A stretch of DNA of 64,000 nucleotides. Source: Massospora cicadina (lineage: Eukaryota > Entomophthoromycota > Entomophthoromycetes > Entomophthorales > Entomophthoraceae). The DNA lies in the NCBI GenBank assembly GCA_022478985.1, contig JAKSZP010009617.1, forward strand, positions 17,062-81,061. The letters run 5' to 3'. The notes under the pieces were generated by a model. The model had not been told where the DNA came from, searched no databases, and worked only from the letters and a program-made list of their open reading frames with translations. The position numbers and the translations under genes were made by a program. Positions 44,200 through 55,014 of the stretch are shown piece after piece (positions within the stretch are counted from its first letter, which is position 1; every line of letters begins with the position of its first letter).

Positions 44200-45290
44200 T
44201 TTGTCTTGGCTTAAAAAGTTTGAACAGCACACTTTTCAAAGCTCTCATGGGGCCTTCCCTGTTATTCATAAACCCACTTTTAGAGACAAGTTTACCCTGA
44301 TTGAGGGAAGTATTGCATCCTTTCTCTTTGTTTATGAATCAGTTATGAATGGAATAACTGACTATCAGAAAATCAAATACATCCGTCATTGCTTGAGTTG
44401 TACAGCTCAAGAGATTATAGTTCCAAACATGGCCACCCTCAGCACCTGGGCGGAGATTAAGCAAGCTCTCATTGAAGAATTCAGCTCCACGCTGAGTTTG
44501 CAAAGGAGAAAACAGGCTTTTATGTGGCTTAGCCTGCTAAAAAGAGAATGATCACCTCTTTTATTAACTAGTTTCATAGTGAAGCCCATCCCCTATTGCT
44601 TAAAAAAATGCTACCTCTTTATAATAATATTGCTGCTATCTTGGCTGGATCAGCGCCTTGTCCCTCCTTGGCGATGAATATCTATTCAGTCAAGCGCTCC
44701 TTCCAAAATGTACGAGATATCCAGGAGGCTCTGCTAGCGTTGGCTAGCTTTTATGAACTTGACACTATTCAAGGAGCTCTGAGGCGAGAATCCACTCTGA
44801 CCCCTCTAGCCTCTTCAATGGCTGTCTCCTTTAGAAACCTGCTCCCTCAGAGTGTGGCAACTAGATGCTCCTTTATCATGTGTAGATAGTCACAGGGTAC
44901 TGGAAGTGATGAGGCATTTCACCCTCCATCATCAGCTCACAAAGTTCAGCTGGTGAAGCCAATTATCACTTTGCCTTGCTCCCCTCCTTCTTCAAAACGA
45001 CCTTCCAAAGCGCTTTAATTGTCACGTCCCTCTAGAGCTCTGTCTCTATCTCCTCTGACCGTCTTAGTTCAAAACCTGTGGCCATGAGGCAGCCCAAACC
45101 TGCTTTTTCAAAGGCCAAATTCAGAGCGGTTACAATCACAATCTCCTTCTCTAAAAGTTGTTAGGGTAGATGAGCACCCCTCGGGGCCTCTCCTGCAACA
45201 AGGGAAGCCCTGACCCTACCTCACTCCTATGGGCTCCCTGACATGTATTGATAACCCCTCCAATGATGAATTGGAATGGGGTTGTGAAGA
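44200..45290 (+). pseudogene. Element D gag
   Basis: The frame 44201-44551 reads FEQHTFQSSHGAFPVIHKP, then FLFVYESVMNGITDYQKIKYIRHCLSC and EFSSTLSLQRRKQAFMWLS, a capsid-like helical pattern (a YQK-IKYIRHCL block before an MxxW-type region). One TGA and a frameshift follow, then MNIYSVKRSFQNVRDIQEALLALASFYEL. The C-terminal part is Ser/Pro-rich. No CX2CX4HX4C knuckle is seen, unlike B and G. Confidence 0.68.
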
Positions 45291-45599
45291 TGTTGGCTAT
45301 TATAATGAGGAGCCCCAGTTGAAGTGGGGGTGCTTGACAGGTTGAACCTTGAAAAAGTAGATATGGCTAGTATCTCCCACGGAACTTATCTCCATCAAGT
45401 GCTGAAGGTTTTGAGGGTATCAATTCTGCCAGTGATGCTGATCAGCTCATTGCTACGATGATCTGATCCATCCAGTGTTTTCATACCCTGAACTCTATCC
45501 AAGATAGATACCCTGAGACCTCCCAAAGACTTGCTTCCACTCTCTATCCTAAGGAGGTCCTATACCTCTCCCCAACTTGTGCGGAACCCTAACCAAGAT

Positions 45600-45960
45600 T
45601 AAGGTCATCATCAATGGAGTACAGGTCATGGCTATTCTTGACACTTGATCTCCTGTGAAAGTTGTTTCCTCAGAACTCATTAAAAAGATTGAGCTGTCCC
45701 CTGACCATGATTACACCCAAGAGTTTGGAACTGCTGGTCTTCCCATCATTTGCACTATCAATGAATACTCCTCTTTTCCCATCCTATTTATTAAGATTCT
45801 CCCTTCAGCCCCAGCTGTGGCTTTGGATAATAATTCATATGATATGCTCATTGGTACTCAGTTTAAGCTTGAGTATGACGGGATCATCAATTTGAAACAT
45901 GGCTAACTGTCCCTGCTAAATTATGAGGCTCCCCTGATTCTGACCAACGATTGACAAAAT
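45600..45960 (+). pseudogene. Element D protease
   Basis: IKVIINGVQVMAILDT-stop-SPVKVVSSELIKKIELSPDHD: the active-site Asp is at 45640-45642 and the Gly codon of DTG is TGA. The frame 45655-45906 continues to ALDNNSYDMLIGTQFKLEYD, the C-terminal hydrophobic block. Apart from that stop the domain is intact. Confidence 0.83.
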
Positions 45961-46009
45961 AAAAGAAATACAAATGCACAGTTGAGTACCCCTCCTCCGC
46001 CTTATCCCT

Positions 46010-46475
46010 ACAATACACATCTTGGGGTAAAATACAAAGAAGTTGCCTTAATCAATAGATGCCCTATAGGGTATTTTTTTCTGCGCATCAAAGAGGTTTT
46101 GATTAAGGTTGATGAACAAAGGGTGATTGAACTAAAATTACCTTGCATATTCCTCAACAGTCTATTGAACCTACTAACGATGATGGAGATAGTCCTCTAG
46201 GGCCAAGAGTATTGCCAGGCGTACTAGACCCAGCCTATCAGCGACCTATCAGTATTCTATTATGGAACCTTACCAGTAAGGACCTGATTGTAAAAAAACA
46301 TCAAGAAATTGCACAAGGTCTGTTGAATTCCATTGAGGACATCAAGAAAGTGCATTGTATTAGGTCTACGTTGGATATGGACTTACCTGCTAAACAATCG
46401 TTATGTACTCTGCCTAATGTTCATATTTCTGATAACTTACCCAAGTTGAGTTTAATAAATAACACACTCTACTAG
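46010..46475 (+). pseudogene. Element D dUTPase-like domain
   Basis: VLIKVDEQRVIE, then after a frameshift HIPQQSIEP, GPRVLPGVLDPAYQRPISI and LLWNLTSKDLIVKKHQEIAQGLL, in the frame 46143-46475. GVLDPAY at 46218-46238 keeps the Asp and Tyr of the third dUTPase motif, and VKKHQEIAQ fits the fourth (GDxIAQ). The second motif (RSS) is not obvious and the first is weak. Whether it was ever an active enzyme cannot be told. It lies between protease and RT. Confidence 0.68.
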
Positions 46476-46499
46476 AGGCCTATAACGACACTTTCCCTA

Positions 46500-47300
46500 A
46501 ACCTGATACTAACTATGGGCACATGAAGGGTTGGAGTCATACCATTTATGTTGATGATGCTTTTCCTCCAATCCAAACCCTATTAAAAATCAAAAGTTGA
46601 GGAACTACAAATGCGGATGGAGCTTAAACGGTTATTGGACGTGGGGTTGCTACCACTTAATTAAAGTCCTTGGTCATCTCCTCTTCTGCTGATAAGTAAG
46701 AAAGTTTTTTGAGATAATTGGGTAGTTATGGACTACTGCAAACTGTATAGCCTCAAAAAAAGGATAGCTATTTTATCCCTCACTTGACGGCGCTCTGGAC
46801 CAACTCTCTGTATCCCAGTTCTTTTCAGCTATGTATTTGGCTAGTGGGTATTGGTAAATGGACCTTTCTCACCAAGACCAGGAGAAAAACTATCTTATCT
46901 TCAGCGAAGGCCTGTTCCAACCCACTCAGCTACCTCAGGGGTTGTGAAATGCGTCTGCAACTTTTCAGCAAGCAATGGATCACATTTTAAAGGATCTTAA
47001 ACAGAGTTGCGTGATCATCTATCTTGATGATATCACAGTTTTTTCTAAAACCTTCAATAAGCACCTTATGCACCTAAAGAAATCGTTTCAATGCTTGCGG
47101 GAAACTAACATTAAACTGAAGCTTTCAAATATACTTTCTTCCAGAAAAAGCTGGATTTCCTTGGGCACACTTTCTCTCAAGATGGAATTCAACCTCTCCA
47201 AAAATAAGGTTAAAGCAATATCCAAGATGGCTGCACCTAAAATTCCTCACAATATTAAGGTGTTTCTGGGCATGATGGAGTATTACCATTAATTAATCCC
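46500..47300 (+). pseudogene. Element D reverse transcriptase
   Basis: NYGHMKG and QMRMELKRLLDVGLL start the domain; FSAMYLASGYW and PTQLPQGL follow with frame changes. The frame 46975-47292 gives ILKDLKQSCVIIYLDDITVFSKTFNKHLMHLKK, with the catalytic YLDD intact (47020-47031). KMAAPKIPHNIKVFLGMMEYYH ends it. Several stops lie in the fingers. Confidence 0.85.
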
Positions 47301-47399
47301 CAAGCTCGTCCAGCTTAGTAAGCCACTCATCGCCTCTTGGCTATTAACACTCCTTTCTATTGGTGTGCTAATAGAGGACCGCGTTTGAGACTCTGAAGA

Positions 47400-47870
47400 A
47401 GTTATTGCAACTAAGGCCAATTCTCTGCCACCCTGACTATGGCAGACCATTCATGTTGTTAATTGATGCCTCCAATTACGCTGTTAAAGCTATCTTGGCT
47501 CAATTGGATGAGCATGAGGTCGATCATTACATGTCCTACTTCAGCAGCATGATCTCAAAAGCTGAACGCAACTAAAGCGTCACTGAGAAGGAGTGCCTTT
47601 CTGCCTTGCTTGCTAAAATTAACTATCGCACTTTCTTATATAGGACTTCATTTAAAGTGGTTACTAACCATGTCTCCTTAAAGTGGTTGCAGAATATGAG
47701 GGATCCCACTGGACGGTTGGCTCACTGGGCCTTAAAGCTACAGCATTATGATATGACAATTGAGTATTTTTCTGGAAATCACCACATGAATGATGCTGGG
47801 TTTATGCATCTGCCTATCTTTCACTTAATAATAGTGAAGCTGAGAGGTTACATAACCTCCTAAAAACTCT
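47400..47870 (+). pseudogene. Element D RNase H domain
   Basis: MLLIDASNYAVKAILAQLDEHEVDH contains the first catalytic Asp (47464-47466). ISKAERN-stop-SVTEKECLSALL and TNHVSLKWLQNMRDPTGRLAHWALKLQHYD follow, the last in frame 47606-47863. The Asp of TDH is Asn (TNH). The end HHMNDAGFMHLPIFHL corresponds to EHHAGTRHMNVDGLIQLP of E. Confidence 0.82.
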
Positions 47871-47879
47871 TGATGCTTG

Positions 47880-48542
47880 GGCCAATGAGGATGTACCCAT
47901 ACAGAAGATGCTAGCTTGGCACTTCCACAACAACAAGGTGGAGAGCGGAAAGTTATACAAAAAAGTATGGGCAAACTGGTTGGCCTAACTTTGGCCATCA
48001 TAGCGAGTACCTGTAAATTTTGGAGTCCCATTCTATTCTAAAGCATAGCAGGGTAGTAAAACTTATGAGTGGGTTGAAGAGCGCTACTACTTGAAGGGCA
48101 TCTTGGAGACTATAACTGAAGTCCTGGATGTCTGTCTGACATGTAAAAAGCAATTCAGCTTCAAGACCCAATATCAGTACCAACCTACTACTCCTCAACA
48201 ACCCTTCTATATGATAAGCCTAGATTTGGTTAGTCCTCTACCCCAGAATACTGGGGAAAACTGATATATCTTAGTAGGTATAGATAACTTTACTAAACGG
48301 GTTGAAACTGTGGCCCTTACTGCTCAAACTGCCAAATTCATGGCGACTTTCCTCAATCAGTGTATTTTCACTCGCCATGGTTGCCCCCAGGTACTGCTCT
48401 GTGATAATATAAAAACCTTTACCTCCATAGTGGTAAAGATCCTCTCCACCTCCTTGGGAGCGCAACAACTCTTCTCAGCCCCCTATAACCCAATTGCAAA
48501 TGGTACTATAGGAAGAGCCAATGGAACCCTAGTTTCTATATT
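47880..48542 (+). pseudogene. Element D integrase, first part
   Basis: SLDLVSPLPQNTGEN leads to YILVGIDNFTKRVET (first Asp) and QVLLCDNIKTFTS (second Asp). The third acidic residue is Gly (NGTIGRANGTLVSIF). The frame 48310-48558 covers most of the core. It is cut after LVSIF by C2, with ATATT duplicated. HHCC finger residues around LDVCLTCKKQF are partly readable. Confidence 0.83.
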
Positions 48543-49392
48543 TGTCATGGTCACATGACACCATAGTGGGGACCAACCCCAAGGATAAGGCTGGGCGCCA
48601 GGAGGCTCATAAGGTGAAGTTACAGGCCCACCCTGACCTTAGGCATACCCTAGACCAACGCTGGGTACGGGCAAAATATGCACAGGTTGGTACTAGTGGG
48701 GTGCCAAATGCCCAGCCCCTTACTACGGCCCAGGCGTTGAGATAAATGGTCTATGTAACTAATGAAGATGGCTTGTATCAGTTTGTCAAGTAATGGGGTT
48801 TTGAAACCCGTTCCATTTATGAAATCAAATGTTAGGGTTGGATCCAACTTCAATCAATTATATGAGTGAAGTCAGTTTCAGTGTATTCTACCAATATGGA
48901 TGGTAGTGTGTGCCTATTGGTGGGTCAGTGCTTGGGTCCACTTATGCAAACCCCTTATTCTCCCATAGATGTTTAGATAAGTTTTCTCTGAACAACATTC
49001 CTTGTTGGTCGACTTCCCAATAAACAATTTCCCGTTTTTCCAATTTTATGTTATCTTTAGCAAACCTGTGCGCGGACCCCTTTGAGGAGGTCTTGCACTA
49101 CATTAACCACTGTATTCAAAAAATTCAATTGAATTTTCCACTCGTGCACCATTGGGTCGCCCAAGTTCCCTCCAACCTGGGAAGTTTACCCCTTTCCACT
49201 TGGTTCACCGCGTCATTTTTGGTCTATTGTTTGCTATTATGATCGCTCTTCTTTCATTATGTTATTATTGCTCCAGCACCCTCTGCTGGGCTCTAGTAAA
49301 CTTGGTACTAAAGACTAGTTTCCATGCGTTTGGCTCTGTGCACTGAGCACCACCATGCTGGAAACAGGAGAGTTGTGGACACTCTCCTTACA
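48543..49392 (+). repeat. C2 5' LTR
   Basis: It starts TGTCATGGTCACATGAC and ends ACTCTCCTTACA, 850 bp, collinear with 53645-54491. TGTCATG and CATGAC form a small inverted repeat at the start. No primer-binding site starting TGG follows directly (TTAGTCGACC). Confidence 0.92.
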
Positions 49393-49705
49393 TTAGTCGA
49401 CCAACCCCTTAATTTATGTGCACAAACTTTTTCCGTGTGGAACTTTTCTGAAGTGGAACCAGTGGCCGCTGGCTGTGGGCTTTGGCTGTCATTAGCCACA
49501 CTTCTATTTCCTCTTTTTCCAGAAGGTTGGAACAACTTGGCATTATTATGGTTACCTCCAACTGGAAAGTATCCACCCTTCATGCTTGTACCTGGTGGAT
49601 ATGGATGCTTCATGGTCCGAAAGTCATGATTCCCCATTTTTCTCATCAAAATTCTCAATTCCAATTTTAGTTAAATGAGTTTTTCTTTGACCGTGCATTC
49701 AGCCA
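49393..49705 (+). other. C2 leader, no gene
   Basis: About 310 bp lie between LTR and first ATG of gag. They align with the C1 leader from about 49465. Frames such as 49324-49629 run out of the LTR and show no family pattern. Confidence 0.6.
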
Positions 49706-50110
49706 ATGCCGGTGGAATTGGTGCAGATGGGCCTGAGGGTTTTGGCCTTGGATAACTTTGGGCATTACGCTGCTGTTTGAGGGATAGGGTCATTCACGTC
49801 TGAAAACGCATTTTATAACAAAAACCTGGTTTCTATCTTTGAACCGTTTATTAGCTCAAATGGCCTAGATGAAGACCCTATTCTGGTATATCAGATTACC
49901 CCTGAGAACCCACGTTTGACCCCTACCATGATCTGGGGCACTCAGGAAGTGGAAAAGGAACTTCGTCTTAAATATAATCATGTATAGGCACCTGCAGAAG
50001 GTGTGGTGGGATATGTGGCCTCAGTAGTAAGAGTGGCCCACTATCCCTCCCCCTTCTATGATTCCAAAACACACCCTTATAGTTTGCTTAAGCCAGAAGA
50101 ATTTATTGTG
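49706..50110 (+). pseudogene. C2 short gag-like protein
   Basis: ATG 49706 gives MPVELVQMGLRVLALDNFGHYAAV and a TGA. Then ENAFYNKNLVSIFEPFISS, DPILVYQITPENPRLTPTMIW and EKELRLKYNHV follow, and GVVGYVASVVRVAHYPSPFYD after a TAG. C1 has the same blocks, so this is a real protein family trait. Only about 140 codons precede the protease and there is no zinc knuckle, unusually small for a chromovirus Gag. I cannot assign capsid motifs. Confidence 0.5.
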
Positions 50111-50709
50111 AGGTGGTGGCTTTTTATGCTTTGAATAAATACCATTCTGGATACTTCTTATTGACCGCTTCCCTCACATCCCCTTTGGGGAAGATCTGCA
50201 CAACTATTTTAGTGGATACTGAGGCCTCTAATAACTCTATTGACCAAGACCTTGCTGACTACCTTGAGTTGCGTTACTCACCAGGTGGTATGTTTAGAGG
50301 TGGGGCTTCCCAAGGTATCCCTGTGCTGAACGTCATGGGGTTGATGGACTACTAAGTGGGCGCCTATCTTCTGTCCAACCATTTTCAAGCTATCAGGAAC
50401 CTCTTGTTCCCCATTATATTGGGTGTAGAGTGGTGTAGAAAGTTTGACGTCAGGACTAATTTGAAAGAAAACACTATATAATTATCTTTGCCCAATGGTC
50501 ACAAGTTGATTGTTCCTTTGTCAGAGGATAACGCCCAGGGCAAACTACCTCATTGGCCCAATATTCCCTCTCATAATCTTGCCCCTTCGCTGAAGCCCTC
50601 TGTGGAGGTTCCCCTAACATCCTGTTTGGAGGGGTTGGAATCTTCTTTTGATGCAGCATTCGCTGAAACACTTCCTGAGCACTCTGAATTTGATTGTGAC
50701 TTCAAGCTC
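50110..50709 (+). pseudogene. C2 protease
   Basis: The frame 50113-50355 reads LGKICTTILVDTEASNNSIDQDLADYLEL. The active-site Asp is at 50214-50216; the Gly of DTG is Glu (GAG). GGASQGIPVLNVMG follows, then after a stop LGVEWCRKFDVRTNL. A Pro/Leu-rich connector (frame 50488-50859) leads into the RT. Confidence 0.8.
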
Positions 50710-51500
50710 ACTATGGATCTGGTGCATATATCTTCCCCCATTTACCCATTGACTGTGCGGGAGGAAGAGGCGTTGGATGTGTGGGTGAAGGATCAGTTAG
50801 TTAAAGGTGCGATTTTTCAGAGTACCTCCCCTGTTTGCTCCCCTAATTCTTTTTGTTAAGAAGGCTGATGGTACTCTGCGCCCCTGTGTATACTATGGGA
50901 ACCTCAACAATGTCACAGTACCAGATCTACATCCCATCCCTTTAGATTCACAGATTGCGCGCTAAGTGGAGAAGGCTAAGATTTTTACCAAGCTGGATTG
51001 CCTCAATGCTTTCAATCAGATCCTGATTAAAAAGGGACAAGAGTGATTAACTGCATTCTGTACCAGAAAAGGGATTTTCCAGTTTCAGGTCATGCCCTTT
51101 GGGATTAAGAATGCCCCTGTTATCTTTATACGCCGCATTGATGCGGCGTTGAGGGACTTGTTAGGGTATGCGCGGTTGCTTACATGGACGATATATGATG
51201 TTTTCCCCTGATCATGATACCCATGCTACACACCTTTGGCAAGTGGTGGAGAGGTTGAGGGCAGCCAGACTTACGCTGAAGATTACCAACTGCGAATTTT
51301 TCATGTCCCAGGTCACTATTCTGGGCAACGTCGTGTTTGACCAAGGACACATGATAACTTCAGACAAGGAGAAGGCTATTCGTGAGTGGCCCACCCCCAC
51401 CTCGTTCAAGGAATTGAGGAGCTTTTTGGGGACGTGTACGTTCCACAAGAAGTTCACACCCAATCTGTCTGAGGTGGCGGCTCCCTTATACAAGGCTAGC
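50710..51500 (+). pseudogene. C2 reverse transcriptase
   Basis: ISSPIYPLTVREEEALDVWVKDQL, then ADGTLRPC, YWGNLNNVTVPD-like blocks and FQFQVMPFGIKNAP. The catalytic YMDD is intact at 51181-51192. The frame 51168-51734 continues through LTLKITNCEFFMSQVTILGNVVFDQGHMI and EWPTPTSFKELRSFLGTCTFHKKFTPNLS into RNase H. One Trp codon is TGA (QE-stop-LTAFC where C1 has QEWLT). Two frameshifts. Confidence 0.88.
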
Positions 51501-51559
51501 AGTGACAAGGTGCTTCAGTGGTCCCCCATTTTGGAGGATGCTTTCCAAGCAGTGAAGTG

Positions 51560-52015
51560 CACCCTGTTGACCACGTCTGTTCTTCGCCATGTCGACCCAT
51601 CAAAGGAGTTCATTTTATCTACTGATGCCTCCAACTTCGCCATAGCGGCTGCCTTATTACAAGTAGGCGAAGATGGGATAGTGAATCTGGTGGGATACTT
51701 TTCTAGGAAAATGTCTTTGCCAGAGTTGAATTAAGCCATTTACGACAAGGAGTTACTAGCAGTGGTGGAGGTGCTGACTTATTGGCGTCACCACTTGCAT
51801 GGCTCATCCCAACCTTTCTGGGTATGTACAGACCACTGTGCCTTGCTGTACTACCGCGCTCCTTATTCTCTCACCCCACAGCAGACCCGTTGGCATGAGA
51901 CTCTTGCACAATATGCTTCTACGTATGAGTTCACCAAAGGCAAGGATAATGGTTTGGCGGATGCTTTTAGCCGCAACCCTGCTTTAGCACCCAATCCCAA
52001 GGAGTTGGAAGTTCA
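51560..52015 (+). pseudogene. C2 RNase H domain
   Basis: KEFILSTDASNFAIAAALLQ carries the first Asp. VNLVGYFSRKMSLPELN is followed by TAA (a Tyr codon in C1), then AIYDKELLAVVEVLTYWRHHLHG, VCTDHCALLYY and ETLAQYASTYEFTKGKDNGLADAFSRNPALAP. All catalytic residues appear present; the single stop and one frame change are the lesions. Confidence 0.87.
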
Positions 52016-52019
52016 CAAC

Positions 52020-53285
52020 AAACTGGTGATGATTCCTCCATATAAAATTCTGTCACAACTTCCCTCTCCCTGGCCAACGGGTCAGCGCTTGCACCTCTGA
52101 AAAACGTGGAGGAATATGGTATGTTCAGAAAGGTTGTCATTTCTCAGCCGCTGTTGGGTGAATATACTATGGTACTTGCAAAGAGCGCATTAAATAAAGA
52201 GGATCTATGCAGGGGTTATCATGTAAAGGATGAGATGGTTTTGTTTCAGGGACGCCTTTGGGTACCTGCTGGACCACTGCACCTGGAAATCATCCAGGAC
52301 CATCATGATAGAATCACCATTGGTCATCCGGGGAAAGCAAAGACCTTGGAGTTGATATGTCACACCTACAATTTGAAGGGCTTGCCTGCTCAGGTGGGGC
52401 GGTATTGTAAGGAGTGCCTGGTATGCAGCCATATGAAACACATCGTCAACCTTTAGCGGGGTTGTTGATACCAGTCCAAAAGGCTGATGAGCCCTGGACT
52501 TCCCTCTCAGTTGATTTCATTGTGGAACTACCTGTCTCTGATGGTTATGATGCCATCATGGTGGTGGTGGACCTTTTTACAAAGTTCGCCCACTTCATTC
52601 CTTGCAAAACTACAATAACCGCGGCGGAGATGGCTAGGCTCTTCGCCTTGCATGTGTTTGCACTCCATGGAGTTCCCGAGAGATTATCAGTGACTGGAGA
52701 CCCAATTTACCTCCTTTATTTGGGAAGAGTTGTGTAAGACTCTTCAAATTCACCCCTGCCATTTGACTGCCTATCACCCCCAATCAGATGGGAAGATGGA
52801 ACGAGTGAACCAGTGCTTGGAACAGTTCCTGCGGTGTTACACAGCCGCGGATCATTCAGATTGAGTTTCTCACCTTCATATGGCCCAATTTAGTTACAAT
52901 AACATGTCGTATTCCTCAATCTTTTTTTCCTGTTTTTCGCCAGCCATGGCTTTAACACCGCCTTTAACATGGAGCCCAGCTGTGGGTCTAAGGTTGAAGC
53001 GGTGGGGGACTTTTTCAAGACAATCAAGAAGGTTCACCAGGGGGTTTCCACAATCTTGGAGGTGACAATGCAAGTGTATAAGGAGAACGCTGATGGGAAG
53101 CGCTGAGTGAGTCCAGCGTACAAGGAAGGGGATTACGTGATGCTTGATGCTCGTAATATCCCTATCAGGCAGCCATGCAAGAAGCTGGGACCAAAGAGGA
53201 TTGGCCCCTACCGCGTGGTTAGAAAGGTGGGCCATGCCTCATACCAGTTAGATTCCCCCTTCATTTCAGATCTTCTCTGTGTTTC
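52020..53285 (+). pseudogene. C2 integrase
   Basis: The zinc finger HHCC is intact: HHDRITIGHPGKAKT and CKECLVCSH (frame 52106-52456). The catalytic core reads VDFIVELPVSDGYDAIMVVVDLFTKFAHF (first Asp), ISD before a small indel (second Asp) and SDGKMERVNQCLEQF (Glu). Two Trp codons are TGA (HSD-stop-VSH, KR-stop-VSP; C1 has Trp at both). The C-terminal module KKLGPKRIGPYRVVRKVGHASYQLD precedes the chromodomain. Confidence 0.88.
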
Positions 53286-53329
53286 ATGAGAGCAAACTGA
53301 CATTGTTTGAGAGTCCCCCACCAGAGACT

Positions 53330-53644
53330 CCTGAGGACTATCTCGTGGATGGGGCGCCAGAGTTGGAGGTGGAAGAAATAGTTGCCTCCCGCCGCATTAA
53401 AAGAAGACTGGAGTACCTGGTATTCTGGAAGGGCTTTGACGCTGCAGAGAACAGTTGGGTTCCAGCGCGCAACTGTGTGCATGCCCAAGATCTTATTGAA
53501 GCCTTCCACAAGTGTTTCCCCCAGGTTGCTGGATCTCAACCCAAACCAACCATTGCCGCCATGAAGTTGGCCCCTTTCCACAAGAACTTTTCCCTTGCAC
53601 AAGCCCTTGGAGGGGGGTTGAGCCCCATTAGGAGGAGAGAGTAA
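53330..53644 (+). pseudogene. C2 chromodomain
   Basis: The frame 53279-53644 gives EDYLVDGAPELEVEEIVASRR, IKRRLEYLVFWKGFDAAENSW and VPARNCVHAQDLIEAFHK. This is a complete chromodomain of about 50 residues (53363-53520) with the conserved FWKGF and ENSWVPA. In chromoviruses it steers integration to heterochromatin. A short Gln/Leu tail follows and the stop abuts the LTR. Confidence 0.9.
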
Positions 53645-54491
53645 TGTCATGGTCACATGACATCATAGTGGGGACCAACCCCAAGGATAAGGCTGGGCGC
53701 CAGGAGGCCCATAAGATGAAGTTATAGACTCTCCCTGACTTTAGGCATACCCTAGACCAAAGCTGGGTACGGACAAAATATGCACAGGTTGGTACTAGTG
53801 GGGTGCCAAATGCCCAGCCCCTTACTACGGCCCAGGCAAAGAAATGAATGGTCTATGTAACGAATTCAGACGGTTTAGTTCAGTTTGTCAAGTAGTGGGG
53901 TTTTGAAACCTGTTCCATCTATGAAATCACATGTTAGGGTCAAATCCAACTTCAATTGATTACACAAGTGAAGTTGGTTTTGGCGTATTCTACCAATATG
54001 GATGGTAGTGTGTGCCTATTTGTGGGTTGGTGCTTGGGTCCACTTATGCAAACCCCTTATTCCCCCATAGATTTTTAAATATGTTTTTCTGACCAACATT
54101 CTTTGTTGGTCGACTTCCCAATAAACAATTTCCCTTTTTTCCAATTTTATATGTTATCTTTAGCAAACCTGTGCGCAGATCCCTTTGAGGAGGTCTCGTG
54201 CTACACTAACCACTGTATTCAAAATTCAATTAAATTCTCCACTAGTGCACTGTTGTGTCGCCCAGGTTCCCTCCAACCTGGGAAGTTTACCCCTTTCCAC
54301 TTGATGCACCGCGTCGTTTTTGGTCTATTGTTTGCTATCATGATCGCTCTTCTTCCATTATGTTATTATTGCTCCAGCGCCCTCTGCTGGGCTCTAGTAA
54401 TTTTAATACTAATGGCTAGTTTTCATGCGTTGGCTCTGTGCACCGAGAATCACCATGCTGGAAACAGGAGAGTTATAGACACTTTTTTACA
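53645..54491 (+). repeat. C2 3' LTR
   Basis: It starts TGTCATGGTCACATGAC right after the last codons of pol and ends TTTTTTACA, followed by the duplicated ATATT. 847 bp. Confidence 0.92.
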
Positions 54492-55014
54492 ATATTATGA
54501 AAAATGGCCACTTCAGACCCCCTTCAGTGGGATCTGTACTTACCAAGTGCACTCATAGCCTACTGTATCAGTTACCACTGAATCATCAAAATATCTCCTT
54601 TCCATGTGCTTTATGTCTGAGATCTTGGGGTGCCAGCTTTATTAGCCAAAGACATTTTCTCTTCGAGTAATGATGATTCTGAGCAATCCATGAAGAAGTT
54701 GGCCCAACGCATAATCCAGCTTCAATCTGACCAATGATCAATTCAGTGAAAACTGTCACTAAAGAGGGCCAAGCCACTAAATAGCTCCAGCACACTCTTT
54801 CTTCTTTCCAAGTTTCAGACTTGGTGATGTATTATTGCAATTGGATCACTGCTAGAAATGAAAAGCTTTATTATCTGGGAAGGAGCTTTTGTAATCATTT
54901 TATAAGAGAGAGGATAAGTGCTCCATCAAATTTTTGCTTCTAGAGTTACTGTCAACCAAGTCAATGATTGGTTCTTGTGACCTTGTTCTACACCTAATAA
55001 GCTTGAAGGGGTAA
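54492..55014 (+). pseudogene. Element D integrase, second part, and 3' end
   Basis: After C2, the reading EKWPLQTPFSGICTYQ (compare QKLPPQTPLHWDQFLLS of E) resumes the integrase downstream of the DDE core. Traces of HQNISFPCALCLRSWGASFI and SDLVMYYCNW follow with frame changes. From about 54840 it is noncoding, ending in the purine tract AAGCTTGAAGGGGTAA (54999-55014). Confidence 0.75.

Larger units (their letters stand above)
48543..54491 (+). mobile_element. Element C2: complete chromodomain Ty3 retrotransposon
   Basis: Two 850-bp LTRs enclose leader, short gag, protease, reverse transcriptase, RNase H, integrase and chromodomain. The target duplication ATATT is at 48538-48542 and 54492-54496, inside the integrase of D. 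Total length is 5.95 kb. By eye the first 205 bp of the two LTRs differ at about 15 positions. It is the best preserved element of the window; long frames remain in RT-RNase H and integrase. Confidence 0.93.

Noticed and set aside
49324..49670. Frames of 60-118 codons on both strands near the C2 LTR end
   Set aside because: They run across the LTR boundary into the leader and are not kept in C1.
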